The notes under the pieces are model-generated. The model saw only the letters and a program-made list of their open reading frames with translations. It did not search any database and was not told the origin of the DNA. From positions 3,229,501 through 3,293,500 of the forward strand of contig NZ_JAQGPN010000001.1 in the NCBI RefSeq assembly GCF_028826155.1: a DNA stretch of 64,000 nt, in the 5' to 3' direction. Origin of the DNA: Mesorhizobium shangrilense. Lineage in GTDB: Bacteria > Pseudomonadota > Alphaproteobacteria > Rhizobiales > Rhizobiaceae. Positions 1-8,457 of the stretch are shown here, one piece after another (within the stretch, counting starts at the first letter, position 1; every line of letters starts with the position of its first letter). A program made the position numbers and the translations under genes.

Positions 1-17
1 AGGCGCTGCCGCGATCG

Positions 18-950
18 TCAGGTCAGTTCGGCTTGCAGGTCGGGCCGCGAAATCGCGCCAAGATTCAGCCGGGCCTTTATGGGGAGGTGGTCGGATGCAA
101 CCTTGGCCAAAGGCGAACTATGCACCTCGATGCTCGAAATGAGGCTCATCGGACGCGCCAGGATACGGTCGAGCGCCAACAGCGGAAACCGCGAAGGGAA
201 GCTCGGCAGGATCGCATGCACAGGCCCGAAATGCGGCAGCAGCGTCAGCAATGACGACCGGTTGCGAACACGCCACTCGTTCAGGTCGCCGAGCAGGATC
301 GTCGGATGCAGGACCGACCGGGTGGCCTCGAGCAGCGTCTCCGCCTGCCTGGAGCGCGAGCGACGCAGCAGGCCGAAATGCGCGGCGATAACACGGAGCG
401 GCACCCCGTTCAGGTCGAGATCGACAATGATGGCCCCGCGCGGCTCCAGTCCAGGCAGGCGGACCTGTTTGCATTCCTTCACCACGCCGGACCGGGCCAG
501 GATCAGGTTTCCGTGCCAGCCATGGCTGATGTCGTTGTGCGAGCGATGCAGCGGCACAAGGTCCGTCTTCTTCTGCAGCGCCACCAGGTCCAGCAGCCCC
601 TGCCGCGAGCCCGTCCTCTCATCGACCTCCTGCAAGGCGATGATGTCTGCGTCGAGTTCGCCGACCACTGCGGCCACGCGCTCCGGCGAAAAGCGCCCGT
701 CGGTGCCTACGCATTTGTGCACGTTGTACGAGGCGATGGTGGTGCAGTGATCCTGGTCGAATTCGATGTATTTCGGCGCCGCCTTCCGCAGAGCGGCGAC
801 CAGGGATGTCGGCAATGTGGGAGCTTGCTTGAGCATGAGACTTGGTCTTGACCTGTGCAATTCATACGGCAAGTCGCCCGCTGCCGGCCGCGGATCAGGG
901 ATGTCCCCCGGCAGGTCAACGGGTGCATTCGGCGACGGTTCCTCGCTCAT
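18..950 (-). CDS. Endonuclease/exonuclease/phosphatase family protein
   Basis: A 310-residue protein of the metal-dependent EEP fold, which hydrolyses phosphodiester or phosphoester bonds. Visible motifs in order are YNVHK (about 75-79), LQEVD (106-110, metal-binding Glu), GNL near 147, AHFGL (190-194), GDLNEW (221-226) and SDHLPI near the C-terminus, which together supply the Asp/Asn/His set of the family. The first 60 residues are Pro-rich and outside the domain. No signal peptide is evident. The true substrate cannot be read from sequence; family members include nucleases, sphingomyelinases and inositol phosphatases. It is transcribed away from the cobalamin genes and is probably unrelated to them. 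The frame closes with a stop at position 18, so it is complete. Confidence 0.85.
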   Translation of the reverse strand: MSEEPSPNAPVDLPGDIPDPRPAAGDLPYELHRSRPSLMLKQAPTLPTSLVAALRKAAPKYIEFDQDHCTTIASYNVHKCVGTDGRFSPERVAAVVGELDADIIALQEVDERTGSRQGLLDLVALQKKTDLVPLHRSHNDISHGWHGNLILARSGVVKECKQVRLPGLEPRGAIIVDLDLNGVPLRVIAAHFGLLRRSRSRQAETLLEATRSVLHPTILLGDLNEWRVRNRSSLLTLLPHFGPVHAILPSFPSRFPLLALDRILARPMSLISSIEVHSSPLAKVASDHLPIKARLNLGAISRPDLQAELT

Positions 951-1067
951 TTCGGGCGAGTCCCGTCCCGAAACAAGTCCTTAGACGGTAACAATCCCAT
1001 CAAACCTTGAATGCTTCGTGATCATGTCAGCGACAAAGACCGGCGAAGCGCGGGATGCGATGGCCGA

Positions 1068-1574
1068 TCAATCGAAGCCCAAAACGAATGGCGTGCCCTC
1101 GAAGGCATCACATCCCCGACCGATGGCGCGGATGCCGTCAACCATGCGGCCGCGGCGGCCAAGCATGTCGTCGGCAAGCGCGATCAGGCGGGCGTTCGGG
1201 GTGGCGCTTGGCGAGGCCTCGCGAAGCCGCCGCGCCAGTTCGCCTTCGTCCCGGCCGGGCGCTAGCGCGGCGGCGACGATGTACGCCGCAGCCGTCGACC
1301 GGCTGATGCCGGCGTAGCAATTTATCGCCAACGGCGCGCTGCGATCCCAGGCCCGCACGAAGGCCAGCAATTCCGCCACATGTGCGGCGGCCGGCGCCAC
1401 CATTCCATCCGCCTCCTCGGTGATGTCGTGCATCTGCAAGAGCAGGTGGTCGCCCGGGGCCAGCACAACGGGACGGACGAAATCCGCATCCTCGCGGAGT
1501 AACGTCACCAGCCGTCGTGCCCCGGAGCGCATCAAGGTGTCTTCAAGCTTCGACAGCGGGGTCACATAGATCAT
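1068..1574 (-). CDS. Dual-specificity/tyrosine phosphatase-like protein coupled to cobC
   Basis: A 168-residue protein with a cysteine phosphatase signature C-x5-R (Cys86 to Arg92, CYAGISRS), the phosphate-binding loop of protein tyrosine/dual-specificity phosphatases. An upstream Asp (MHDITEE, about 48-54) could act as general acid. The start codon overlaps the cobC stop as ATGA (1571-1574), so the two are translationally coupled and form a two-gene unit. That context, together with the lack of a recognisable alpha-ribazole phosphatase in this locus, suggests a substrate within cobalamin assembly rather than a phosphoprotein; this is inference. The family assignment is firm, the substrate is not. 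Confidence 0.8.
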   Translation of the reverse strand: MIYVTPLSKLEDTLMRSGARRLVTLLREDADFVRPVVLAPGDHLLLQMHDITEEADGMVAPAAAHVAELLAFVRAWDRSAPLAINCYAGISRSTAAAYIVAAALAPGRDEGELARRLREASPSATPNARLIALADDMLGRRGRMVDGIRAIGRGCDAFEGTPFVLGFD

Positions 1575-2656
1575 GAGACGATTCTACCTCCGCTGCCGAC
1601 AGGTTCCAGCCCCGTTTGGCAGGATGATTGCTGGCCTGGCCGCCACCCGTTCAGGGCGCCCGCCAGCCGTTCCGACTCCCGCTTGCCGGCGGGAAGTCCG
1701 ATGCGCAGCGCGTCGGGCAGGTCAACGAATCGGCGAACTAGAACGCCCGCGCCACCGAGGCTCTCAAACAGGCTGGGGGCCTGAGGCGTCCGAACGAAGC
1801 GAAACAGACTGGTGCCACCCTCAACGGTGATGCCGTTTTGCACCAGCAGGTCATCCAGCGCCGCAGCCTCGCGCTCCAAGCATCGTCGCATCGACGCCTG
1901 CCAGCTCCGATCGGCGAGGCCAGACAAACCGAATTCGACCGCAGGCCCGGCCACCGCCCATGGACCCAACTCTGCGCCGAGGAATTCGGCCAGACGCACC
2001 GGCGCCAGTGCGAATCCCAGCCTGACGCCGGCAAGTCCGAAGAACTTGCCGAAGGATTTGAGCACGACCGCTCCGCAACCCTCGACGTCCGCCGAAACGC
2101 TCTCGTGCAGCGGCCCGACGTCCATGAACGCCTCATCGACAACCAGCAGGCCGCCCTTGCGGGCGAGGTGCTGCGCCAGATCGACGAGCCGCCCCCGCTC
2201 GATGATTCGTCCGTCGGGATTGTTCGGATTGACGACGATGGCGAGCTGCACGTCGTAGAGAGCGTCGAAATCGCGGACATACGCCGCGTCATGGCCGGCA
2301 ATCGCCGCGGCGCGGCTGTGCTCGGCATAGGTCGGTCCCAGAACGCCGGCCTTGCCCGGAGCGATCAGTGAAGCGACCCGCGGCAGCAATATCTGCGTGC
2401 CCGGCGCCGCAACCACGTTCGCAGCCGACGGGGCTCCATAGTTTTCTCCGGCGACGCGGCACAGCTCGGCGTTCTTTCCCGGCTCGGGCAGGCGCGTGAA
2501 TGCGTCCGCCGGCAGGATTGGTTGCGGATAGGCGTGCGGATTGATACCCGTCGACAGATCGATCCACGGTTGCGGCGCGTTCGGGAAAAGCGAGCGTGCG
2601 GCGTCCAGGCTGCCGCCATGGTCGGTGACTGACGCAATTTTCTTCCGGACCGCCAT
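1571..2656 (-). CDS. cobC: Threonine-phosphate decarboxylase (CobC/CobD)
   Basis: PLP-dependent fold-type I enzyme that makes (R)-1-aminopropan-2-ol O-phosphate, the linker of the cobalamin nucleotide loop. With the chosen start it has 361 residues. NPNNPDG (143-149), DEAF (175-178) and the PLP lysine in SFGKFFG (Lys204) are all present. The start at 2656 is chosen because AAGGGGAG lies just upstream at good spacing; a longer frame from 2686 exists. This start codon overlaps the start codon of the divergent cbiB gene on the shared bases CATG (2654-2657), so each gene's ribosome site lies inside the other gene. Also called CobD in Salmonella nomenclature. It is followed by the phosphatase gene with a 4-bp overlap. 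Confidence 0.92.
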   Translation of the reverse strand: MAVRKKIASVTDHGGSLDAARSLFPNAPQPWIDLSTGINPHAYPQPILPADAFTRLPEPGKNAELCRVAGENYGAPSAANVVAAPGTQILLPRVASLIAPGKAGVLGPTYAEHSRAAAIAGHDAAYVRDFDALYDVQLAIVVNPNNPDGRIIERGRLVDLAQHLARKGGLLVVDEAFMDVGPLHESVSADVEGCGAVVLKSFGKFFGLAGVRLGFALAPVRLAEFLGAELGPWAVAGPAVEFGLSGLADRSWQASMRRCLEREAAALDDLLVQNGITVEGGTSLFRFVRTPQAPSLFESLGGAGVLVRRFVDLPDALRIGLPAGKRESERLAGALNGWRPGQQSSCQTGLEPVGSGGRIVS

Positions 2657-3620
2657 GTCAGCTCCCCTTGCTCTTTTGTCGCTCATGCTTGAGCTCGTCT
2701 TCGGCTATCCGGAACGGGTCGTGCGAGCCATCGGCCATCCCGTGATCTGGATCGGCAAGCTGATCGACATGCTCGATCGCGCGCTCAATCATGCGGGGCA
2801 TACGGCTGCGCGGCGCAAGCGTCTCGGCGTGGTCGCGCTGGTCCTGCTGGTCGCCGTTGTTTGGCTGGCGGCGTCTCTCGTGCAAGGCCTGCTGCTGCAA
2901 CTCAGTTTCGGTATCGTGCTGGTGGCCATCCTCGCAAGCACGCTGCTGGCGCAGCGGAGCCTTGCTGCTCATGTGGCCGCGGTGGCGGACGCGCTCGAAG
3001 GCGAAGGGCTCGAAGCGGGACGCAGGGCGGTCTCGATGATTGTCGGACGCGATCCCGAGCGGCTTGACGAGGCAGCCGTCTGCCGCGCCGCGATCGAGAG
3101 CCTTGCCGAGAACTTCTCGGACGGCGTCGTCGCGCCGGCATTCTGGCTCACCGCCGGCGGGCTGCCGGGCGCGGCCGCCTACAAGGCGGTGAACACCGCC
3201 GACAGCATGATCGGCCACAAGAACGAGCGGCACGGCGCGTTCGGCTGGGCCGCTGCCCGCTTCGACGACCTGATCAACCTTCCCGCCTCCCGCCTGACCG
3301 CACTGCTGGTCGTCGCGGCCGCATCTTTGCTGCCGGGGGCGAACCCTGGCGAGGCATGGCGTGCGGTAAGACGCGATGCCCGGCATCATCGTTCGCCGAA
3401 TGCCGGATGGCCGGAAGCCGCCTTCGCCGGCGCGCTTGGTTTGGCCATTGCAGGCCCGCGTCATTATGGCGGCGTCCTCACGCAGGATCCGACGATAGGA
3501 CAAGGTCGGCGCGAGGCGACGCCGGCGGACATTCGCCGCGCACTTGCACTCTACCGGATCGCCGACGCCCTCCTGATCGCGCTGATCGGCGCAGTGGCCG
3601 CGCTCACCTGGCATTTTTGA
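2655..3620 (+). CDS. cbiB: Adenosylcobinamide-phosphate synthase (CbiB/CobD)
   Basis: Integral membrane enzyme of 321 residues that joins adenosylcobyric acid to aminopropanol phosphate (or aminopropanol), the step after CobC. Hydrophobic helices are visible at about 3-20, 55-75 and 75-100 and near the C-terminus. The family-typical blocks ELVFGYPE near the N-terminus, [13 protein letters not shown] and [11 protein letters not shown] in the middle are intact. The ATG at 2655 is used because the homologous N-terminus begins there; the longer frame from 2541 would run antisense through cobC. Its 3' end overlaps the convergent cobQ gene by 17 bp. Called CobD in the Pseudomonas denitrificans naming. 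Confidence 0.92.
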   Translation: MSAPLALLSLMLELVFGYPERVVRAIGHPVIWIGKLIDMLDRALNHAGHTAARRKRLGVVALVLLVAVVWLAASLVQGLLLQLSFGIVLVAILASTLLAQRSLAAHVAAVADALEGEGLEAGRRAVSMIVGRDPERLDEAAVCRAAIESLAENFSDGVVAPAFWLTAGGLPGAAAYKAVNTADSMIGHKNERHGAFGWAAARFDDLINLPASRLTALLVVAAASLLPGANPGEAWRAVRRDARHHRSPNAGWPEAAFAGALGLAIAGPRHYGGVLTQDPTIGQGRREATPADIRRALALYRIADALLIALIGAVAALTWHF

Positions 3621-5067
3621 GCAGGCCATCCAGGTCGAGATGGCGCTCCATGTGAGCGGCGAGCGCATCGAGGACCGCCTCGACCCCGTCGTCATAGTGC
3701 AGGCCTGACGGTTTGCCGTTCAGCCGCTCGATCCACGCCGCCCGTTGCGCATCGTCGCTGAAAAAGCCGTGCACATAGGTGCCGGCCACGCGGCCGCTGG
3801 CCGAAACGGCTCCTTCCGGCGAGCCGTCGGCCAGCGTCGCGAACGGGCGTTCGCGCCCTGGCCCTGCGGTCGCACCCATATGCATCTCGTAGCCACGAAA
3901 GCTCACGCCGTCGGTGGTGTGTCCGGCGGTCGCCACGAGCCGCTTGCCCTGCGTCAGTTCCGTGGCGACGTCGAGATGGCCGAGGCCCCGAACCTTCCCC
4001 GCAGGCCCCTCGGTTCCGTGAGGGTCGGCAATAGAGCTGCCGAGCATCTGGTAACCACCACACATACCCAGCACGTGGCCGCCTCGCCTGATGTGCGCGG
4101 CGAGGTCGACGTCGAAGCCCGCGGACCGGAACGCCGCCAGATCGGCGATCGTCGCTTTGGACCCCAAAAGCAACACCAGGTGTGCATCGCCTGGCAGGGC
4201 GTCGCCCGGCCAGACGCGGACGATCTCGACGTCCGGTTCCGCCTCGAGCGGATCGAGATCGTCGAAGTTCGCGATGTGCGGCAGGATCGGAACGGCAATC
4301 CTGATGGCCCCTCGCCCGTTGATCCCGGGAATCTCCCGCGACAGCCCCAGCGCGTCCTCGGCAGGCAGCTTCCTGGCATCCGGAAAGAACGGCAGCAGGC
4401 CGAACGGCGTCCAGCCGGTGCGTTCGGCAATCTCGCGCATCCCGCTGTCGAAGAGCCTCGGATCACCGCGGAAGCGGTTGACAAGAAATCCCTGGATCAT
4501 GGCCGCGTCAGCTGGGTCGATGACATGCCCGGTGCCGACGAGGCTCGCGATGACCCCGCCGCGGTCGATGTCCCCGATCAGGACGACCGGGACATTTGCG
4601 GCGCGCGCAAAACCCATATTGGCGATGTCGTTGGCGCGCAGGTTGATCTCCGACGCGCTGCCGGCTCCCTCGACCAGGACCAGGTCTGCCTCTGCGCGCA
4701 ACCGGGCAAAGCTGTCGAGCACGTAGGGCATGAGATTCGGCTTCACGCCCTGGTATTCAGCCGCCTTCGCCGCCCCGAACACCTTTCCTTGAACGACGAT
4801 CTGCGCGCCGGCTTCTCCCTGCGGCTTCAGGAGGACGGGGTTCATGTGGACGCTTGTGGCGACCCGCGCAGCGCGCGCCTGCAACGCCTGGGCCCGGCCG
4901 ATCTCGCCACCGTCCTCGGTGACGGCGGCATTGTTCGACATGTTCTGCGGCTTGAATGGCCGCACCACCAGCCCGCGATTTGCGAATGCGCGCGCTAGTC
5001 CGGCGACGACCAGCGACTTGCCGACATCGGAGCCGGTGCCCTGGAACATCAAAGCGCGCGCGGGCAT
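3604..5067 (-). CDS. cobQ: Cobyric acid synthase (glutamine-hydrolysing)
   Basis: A 487-residue amidotransferase that amidates side chains b, d, e and g of adenosylcobyrinic acid a,c-diamide using glutamine and ATP. The N-terminal dethiobiotin-synthetase-like nucleotide domain begins with GTGSDVGKS (about 10-18). The C-terminal class I glutamine amidotransferase domain carries the catalytic Cys in GMCGGYQ and a His in TYVHGFF. Length is normal for the family. It lies 2 bp downstream of cobO and is the last gene of the riboswitch-led minus-strand unit cbtB-cbtA-cobP-cobO-cobQ. Its end overlaps cbiB tail to tail. Confidence 0.95.
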   Translation of the reverse strand: MPARALMFQGTGSDVGKSLVVAGLARAFANRGLVVRPFKPQNMSNNAAVTEDGGEIGRAQALQARAARVATSVHMNPVLLKPQGEAGAQIVVQGKVFGAAKAAEYQGVKPNLMPYVLDSFARLRAEADLVLVEGAGSASEINLRANDIANMGFARAANVPVVLIGDIDRGGVIASLVGTGHVIDPADAAMIQGFLVNRFRGDPRLFDSGMREIAERTGWTPFGLLPFFPDARKLPAEDALGLSREIPGINGRGAIRIAVPILPHIANFDDLDPLEAEPDVEIVRVWPGDALPGDAHLVLLLGSKATIADLAAFRSAGFDVDLAAHIRRGGHVLGMCGGYQMLGSSIADPHGTEGPAGKVRGLGHLDVATELTQGKRLVATAGHTTDGVSFRGYEMHMGATAGPGRERPFATLADGSPEGAVSASGRVAGTYVHGFFSDDAQRAAWIERLNGKPSGLHYDDGVEAVLDALAAHMERHLDLDGLLKNAR

Positions 5068-5069
5068 GG

Positions 5070-5681
5070 CTAGAACTCTATGCCCTGCTGGGCTTTGACG
5101 CCGGCGGCGAAGTGATGCTTCACCGCCGTCATCTCGGTCACGAGGTCTGCGGCCTCGATGAGGGCCGGCTTAGCGTTGCGGCCCGTCACGACCACGTGGA
5201 GGTCGGAACGGCGAGCCTTCAATGCCTCCACCACCTCGTCGAGATCGAGGTAGTCGTAGCGCAGCGCAATGTTGAGCTCGTCCAGGATCACGAGACTCAT
5301 CTCAGGATCAGCCAGGAGCTCCCGGGCTTTTTCCCAGGCGCGCCCGGCGGCCGCGACATCCCGTTCCCGATCCTGCGTCTCCCAGGTAAACCCCTCCCCC
5401 ATGGTGTGCCACACAACCCTGTCGCCGAACGCGGCGAGCGCATCCTTCTCTCCGGAATGCCAGGCGCCCTTGATGAACTGGACCACGCCCACCTTGCGGC
5501 CGTAGCCCAGCATGCGCAGCGCCAGCCCGAAGGCGGCGGTGGACTTGCCCTTGCCCGGACCGGTGTTGACGATCAGCAGGCCCTTCTCGATGGTCTTCGA
5601 CGCCACTTCGGCGTCCTGCACGGCCTTGCGCTTGGCCATCTTGGCCTTGTGGCGCTCGGCTTCGGATTGCTCGGCACTCAC
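5070..5681 (-). CDS. cobO: Cob(I)yrinic acid a,c-diamide adenosyltransferase (CobO/BtuR type)
   Basis: Transfers the 5'-deoxyadenosyl group of ATP to the reduced corrinoid cobalt, forming the Co-C bond. The 203-residue protein has the P-loop GPGKGKS (41-47) and the family blocks [10 protein letters not shown] and [13 protein letters not shown], with VVTGRNAKP further on. The first 30 residues are Lys/Glu-rich, as is usual for the CobO class. It sits 15 bp after cobP and 2 bp before cobQ, so adenosylation is co-expressed with the following amidation step. Structural alternatives such as PduO or EutT types are excluded by the motif pattern. Confidence 0.95.
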   Translation of the reverse strand: MSAEQSEAERHKAKMAKRKAVQDAEVASKTIEKGLLIVNTGPGKGKSTAAFGLALRMLGYGRKVGVVQFIKGAWHSGEKDALAAFGDRVVWHTMGEGFTWETQDRERDVAAAGRAWEKARELLADPEMSLVILDELNIALRYDYLDLDEVVEALKARRSDLHVVVTGRNAKPALIEAADLVTEMTAVKHHFAAGVKAQQGIEF

Positions 5682-5696
5682 GTCATTTCACCTATG

Positions 5697-6209
5697 TCAT
5701 TTCACTTTCATCGGCAGGCCGGCGATCATAAAAATCACCTCTTCTGCGATCGCCGCAATGCGCTGGTTCAATCGGCCCTGCGCGTCGCGGAAGCGGCGGC
5801 CGAGCGCATTGTCCGGCACGATGCCGAGCCCTACCTCGTTGGAGACCACGAACCAGGGCCCGCGGGGATGGGCAAGCGCGGCCTCGAGCGCCGCGCATTC
5901 ATGGTCGAGATCGTTGCCCGCCAGCAGGTGGTTGGACAGCCATAGTGTAAGACAGTCGACCAGAACCGGCCGATCAACTTCCACCAAGCTCAGTACACCC
6001 ACCAAGTCGAGCGGCGCGTCGAGCGTGGTCCAACGTCCGTCGCGCCTCGCCTTGTGCAGCTCGATGCGCTCACGCATCTCCGCGTCGAAGGCCTGACCGG
6101 TGGCCACATAGGTCCAGGGCGGCGGCAGCTCTTCGATCAACGCCTCGGCGTGGCGGCTCTTTCCGGAGCGCGCCCCGCCGAGAATGAAGGTCAGCCTGCC
6201 GTCAGGCAA
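5697..6209 (-). CDS. cobP: Adenosylcobinamide kinase / adenosylcobinamide-phosphate guanylyltransferase
   Basis: Bifunctional enzyme that phosphorylates adenosylcobinamide and activates it to adenosylcobinamide-GDP. The P-loop GGARSGKS is near the N-terminus, with the adjacent KSRHAE block, TLDAPLDL, the LVDCLTLW block and SNEVGLGIVPD. I place the start at a TTG (6209) that overlaps the cbtA stop, giving 170 residues, the usual family length. An ATG at 6272 in the same frame would add 21 residues that resemble nothing in the family and would overlap cbtA by 71 bp. The start is therefore an inference. Also named CobU in Salmonella. Confidence 0.9.
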   Translation of the reverse strand: MPDGRLTFILGGARSGKSRHAEALIEELPPPWTYVATGQAFDAEMRERIELHKARRDGRWTTLDAPLDLVGVLSLVEVDRPVLVDCLTLWLSNHLLAGNDLDHECAALEAALAHPRGPWFVVSNEVGLGIVPDNALGRRFRDAQGRLNQRIAAIAEEVIFMIAGLPMKVK

Positions 6210-6960
6210 AGCTGTTGCGAGCCCCTTGCTCCGCCGTCGAAAAGCGCGACCGGAGGTAGCCCGCGGCCGCACCGAGGACGAGCCAGAAGACGAGGTTCGT
6301 CACGGTCGAAGCCACGATGAAGCGGTGATGCAGGTCCGGCGGAACGGGCGTCTCATAGTCCGTCGGCTGCGGTGCGCCTATGATGTGTGGTGCAACCATC
6401 AGCGCCACGGCCAGGATCGCAAGCACGGGCGAACGTCCGAACGCGATCAGAGCCAGACCGGCCGCGGTGGCTGCGGCCGTCCCGATCCACCACACCTGTC
6501 TCGCGAACAGGTCGGCGGCGGGCATCGCCGGCAGTTCCGGAGCCAAGCCGAGCCCCGGAGCCAGGGTGAAGACGGCAAAGCCCGCAAAACCCCAGACCAG
6601 TCCGCTCCGCCAGTTGGCGATGCCACCGGCGAACTCGGACAGAGCGACGAGCACCAGCGCGAAGCCCATGCCGGTCACGATGTTCGCAAGCGCATTGAAG
6701 GCCGTACGCTCAAAACCGTCGGCAGGAGCCCAGCCGTCACCATGATCATGTGTCGAATGATCGTGCGACTGGACGGAGGGAGCAACTGCGACGCCCGCGT
6801 CTGGCGCGGGGCCATGGTCGTGCGCAGGTTCGGTGCCCTCGTAGGTTTCTGCCTGGAGGATCAGCGGCACCGTGGCGTAGGCCTGGAGAGCGGTCATGAC
6901 GACGCCGGCCAGTAGCCCGCAGACCGCCGCGATGAACACGACGTTACGAAAATATGTCAT
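6202..6960 (-). CDS. cbtA: Cobalt transporter subunit CbtA
   Basis: A 252-residue membrane protein of the CbtA family, predicted to take up cobalt together with CbtB. Five or so hydrophobic segments are visible: the first near 8-28, others near 95-115, 125-145, 165-200 and 220-240. The loop after the first helix contains a histidine-rich stretch (HDHG, HDHSTHDHGDG, about 48-76) that is a plausible cobalt-binding site. It follows cbtB by 15 bp and precedes cobP, with which it overlaps slightly. A cobalamin riboswitch upstream of cbtB fits repression of cobalt uptake when B12 is sufficient. Transport has been assigned to this family mainly by comparative genomics. Confidence 0.9.
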   Translation of the reverse strand: MTYFRNVVFIAAVCGLLAGVVMTALQAYATVPLILQAETYEGTEPAHDHGPAPDAGVAVAPSVQSHDHSTHDHGDGWAPADGFERTAFNALANIVTGMGFALVLVALSEFAGGIANWRSGLVWGFAGFAVFTLAPGLGLAPELPAMPAADLFARQVWWIGTAAATAAGLALIAFGRSPVLAILAVALMVAPHIIGAPQPTDYETPVPPDLHHRFIVASTVTNLVFWLVLGAAAGYLRSRFSTAEQGARNSFA

Positions 6961-6975
6961 TTGGGAAGACCTTGG

Positions 6976-7149
6976 TCAGTGGCAGGGAAAGTTCATCGAA
7001 TGCCGGTAGTCGTGAGCGGCATTATGAACGACTTCCATCTGGGAGAATCCCGCGAAGCCAATGACGAAAAGTCCGAGAAGCGCGGCGAAGCCGAGCTGAA
7101 GGGCGCGCGACTGCGAAGAAACTGCGCCAAACGTAGTTGTGGTGTTCAT
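6976..7149 (-). CDS. cbtB: Cobalt transporter subunit CbtB
   Basis: A 57-residue protein with one transmembrane helix (about 17-38) and a short C-terminal tail rich in histidine (VVHNAAHDYRHS, PCH), the characteristic CbtB arrangement. The start at 7149 is supported by AAAGGA upstream at good spacing; a longer in-frame start at 7194 would begin inside the riboswitch 3' end and is rejected. It is the first gene after the minus-strand cobalamin riboswitch and is followed by cbtA. The His tail probably contributes metal ligands at the membrane surface, from family knowledge. Confidence 0.9.
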   Translation of the reverse strand: MNTTTTFGAVSSQSRALQLGFAALLGLFVIGFAGFSQMEVVHNAAHDYRHSMNFPCH

Positions 7150-7194
7150 ATGAAATCCTTTCGCCCTCCACCCGAGGGCCCAAGCCAATATCAA

Positions 7195-7362
7195 GTCGAC
7201 AGCAGGTCTCCTGGCTTACGGCTTTGGCGCCGCGATCCGCCTTCCCGGTTTCACCCAGTGGCATTCGGATCCGGCTCGCCGCTCACAGTTGCGGGGGCAG
7301 CCGCGGAATTGGAGCACAAGCTCCGCACCGCATTCCCTCTGGTCCTTTCGGAACCATCGACA
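7195..7362 (-). promoter_or_regulatory. Cobalamin riboswitch upstream of cbtBA-cobPOQ
   Basis: Read on the minus strand the segment contains the conserved cobalamin aptamer blocks in order: GAGGGAATGCGGTG, the B12 box region CCCCGCAACTGT, GCCACTG, GGGAAGG and the closing AGCCAGGAGACCTGC (7202-7216). It ends about 50 bases before the cbtB start. Binding of adenosylcobalamin would be expected to switch off cobalt uptake and late corrinoid steps. Confidence 0.95.
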
Positions 7363-7367
7363 CCGGA

Positions 7368-7395
7368 GTCATAACCTAAATCGGACGGTGGGCAA
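7368..7395 (-). promoter_or_regulatory. Candidate promoter for the cbtB riboswitch transcript
   Basis: On the minus strand TTGCCC (7390-7395) and TATGAC (7368-7373) are separated by 16 bases and lie directly upstream of the riboswitch, so transcription would begin at its 5' end. The match is moderate and not tested. Confidence 0.35.
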
Positions 7396-7525
7396 ACCGT
7401 ATTTCGCTCGCCCTGTCCGCACGCGACATGGAGCTGGTCCCGCGAGGAGGAAACGGGCGCAAAGAATAGCCACGAAGCCGATGCACCATATCGCCTGCGC
7501 CGGGGCCCGCCTGACGAGGAATGAG

Positions 7526-8356
7526 ATGGTTATCGAAACCTCTCGTGACCCGATTGCCTTCCAGGCGTTCGAACTCGACGGCTGGGATGCTGTCAGCAGC
7601 GGCTATGAACGGCATTTCGGTCGCCTCACGGCGCAGACCGTTCCCGCGATTCTCGGCGCCGCGCGCGTTGAAAAGGGAACGCGCCTGCTCGATGTGTGCA
7701 CCGGGCCGGGAGTGCTCGCGCGAGCGGCGAGTGCGCGCGGCGCCGAGGTGGTCGGCCTCGATTTCTCCGGCAACGTGATCGAGGTCGCAAAACGCAACGT
7801 TCCCGACGTCCAGTTTCTTCAAGGCGACGCACAGGACCTACCGTTCGAATCCGGGACCTTCGAAGCCGTGGTATGCGGCTACGGCATCATTCACGTCGCG
7901 CAGCCGCAGAAGGCTTTGCTGGAAATGCATCGCGTGCTGAGGAGGGGTGGCCGCGTCGCCGTGAGCGTCTGGCAGGCGCCGACCCCCGCAAACGGCTTCG
8001 GCCTCCTGCTCGACGCCATCAAGGCTCATGCCGACGTCTCGGCGCCGCTGCCTCACGGGCCTGACTTCTTCCAGTTCAGCGAGCCGGAGAAGCTTGAGGA
8101 AGCGCTCCAGTCGACCGGTTTCACGAAGACAGTCATCCGCACTGTTGAGCAGACATGGGAACATGCCGAACCCACGGCCCTCGTGAGGGCTATTCTCGAA
8201 GGCGGCGTCAGACTGCGCGGTCTGCTGCTCGCCCAGAGCGACGAGGTTCGCGATGCGGTCTCCAGGGCGGTCGAGATGGAGATCGGGCGGCATCTCGGCC
8301 CGGACGGCGCCTATCGGGTGCCGATGCCGGCGCTCGTCGGATCGGGAAGGAAATGA
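7526..8356 (+). CDS. Class I SAM-dependent methyltransferase (Methyltransf_11 type)
   Basis: A 276-residue Rossmann-fold methyltransferase. SAM-binding motif I is LLDVCTGPG (about 53-61), followed by the acidic VVGLDFS, motif II FLQGDAQDLPF and the post-II block HRVLRRGGRVAVSVW. This resembles the UbiE/menaquinone-type group, but the substrate is unknown. The start is taken at 7526, preceded by GAGGA at good spacing; the frame stays open to 7289 but that part lies in the opposite-strand riboswitch region. It lies between two outward-facing cobalamin riboswitches but is itself not preceded by one on its own strand, so a role in B12 metabolism is not established. Confidence 0.82.
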   Translation: MVIETSRDPIAFQAFELDGWDAVSSGYERHFGRLTAQTVPAILGAARVEKGTRLLDVCTGPGVLARAASARGAEVVGLDFSGNVIEVAKRNVPDVQFLQGDAQDLPFESGTFEAVVCGYGIIHVAQPQKALLEMHRVLRRGGRVAVSVWQAPTPANGFGLLLDAIKAHADVSAPLPHGPDFFQFSEPEKLEEALQSTGFTKTVIRTVEQTWEHAEPTALVRAILEGGVRLRGLLLAQSDEVRDAVSRAVEMEIGRHLGPDGAYRVPMPALVGSGRK

Positions 8357-8424
8357 TTCCCAGCAGCGGCGCCGATGCCGGGAAGATGGATTTCCGTCCG
8401 CATCCAAGCAGTCGACAGCACGCG

Positions 8425-8453
8425 TTGACAGCCCCACATTGCGCGGCCTAAAT
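8425..8453 (+). promoter_or_regulatory. Candidate promoter of the cobW-cobN riboswitch transcript
   Basis: A perfect TTGACA (8425-8430) is followed after 17 bases by CTAAAT (8448-8453), immediately upstream of the second cobalamin riboswitch. The -35 is strong, the -10 weak. Confidence 0.5.
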
Positions 8454-8457
8454 GCCG

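Noticed and set aside
2541..2654. Upstream extension of cbiB to 2541
   Set aside because: These 38 codons run antisense through the cobC N-terminus and resemble no CbiB sequence.
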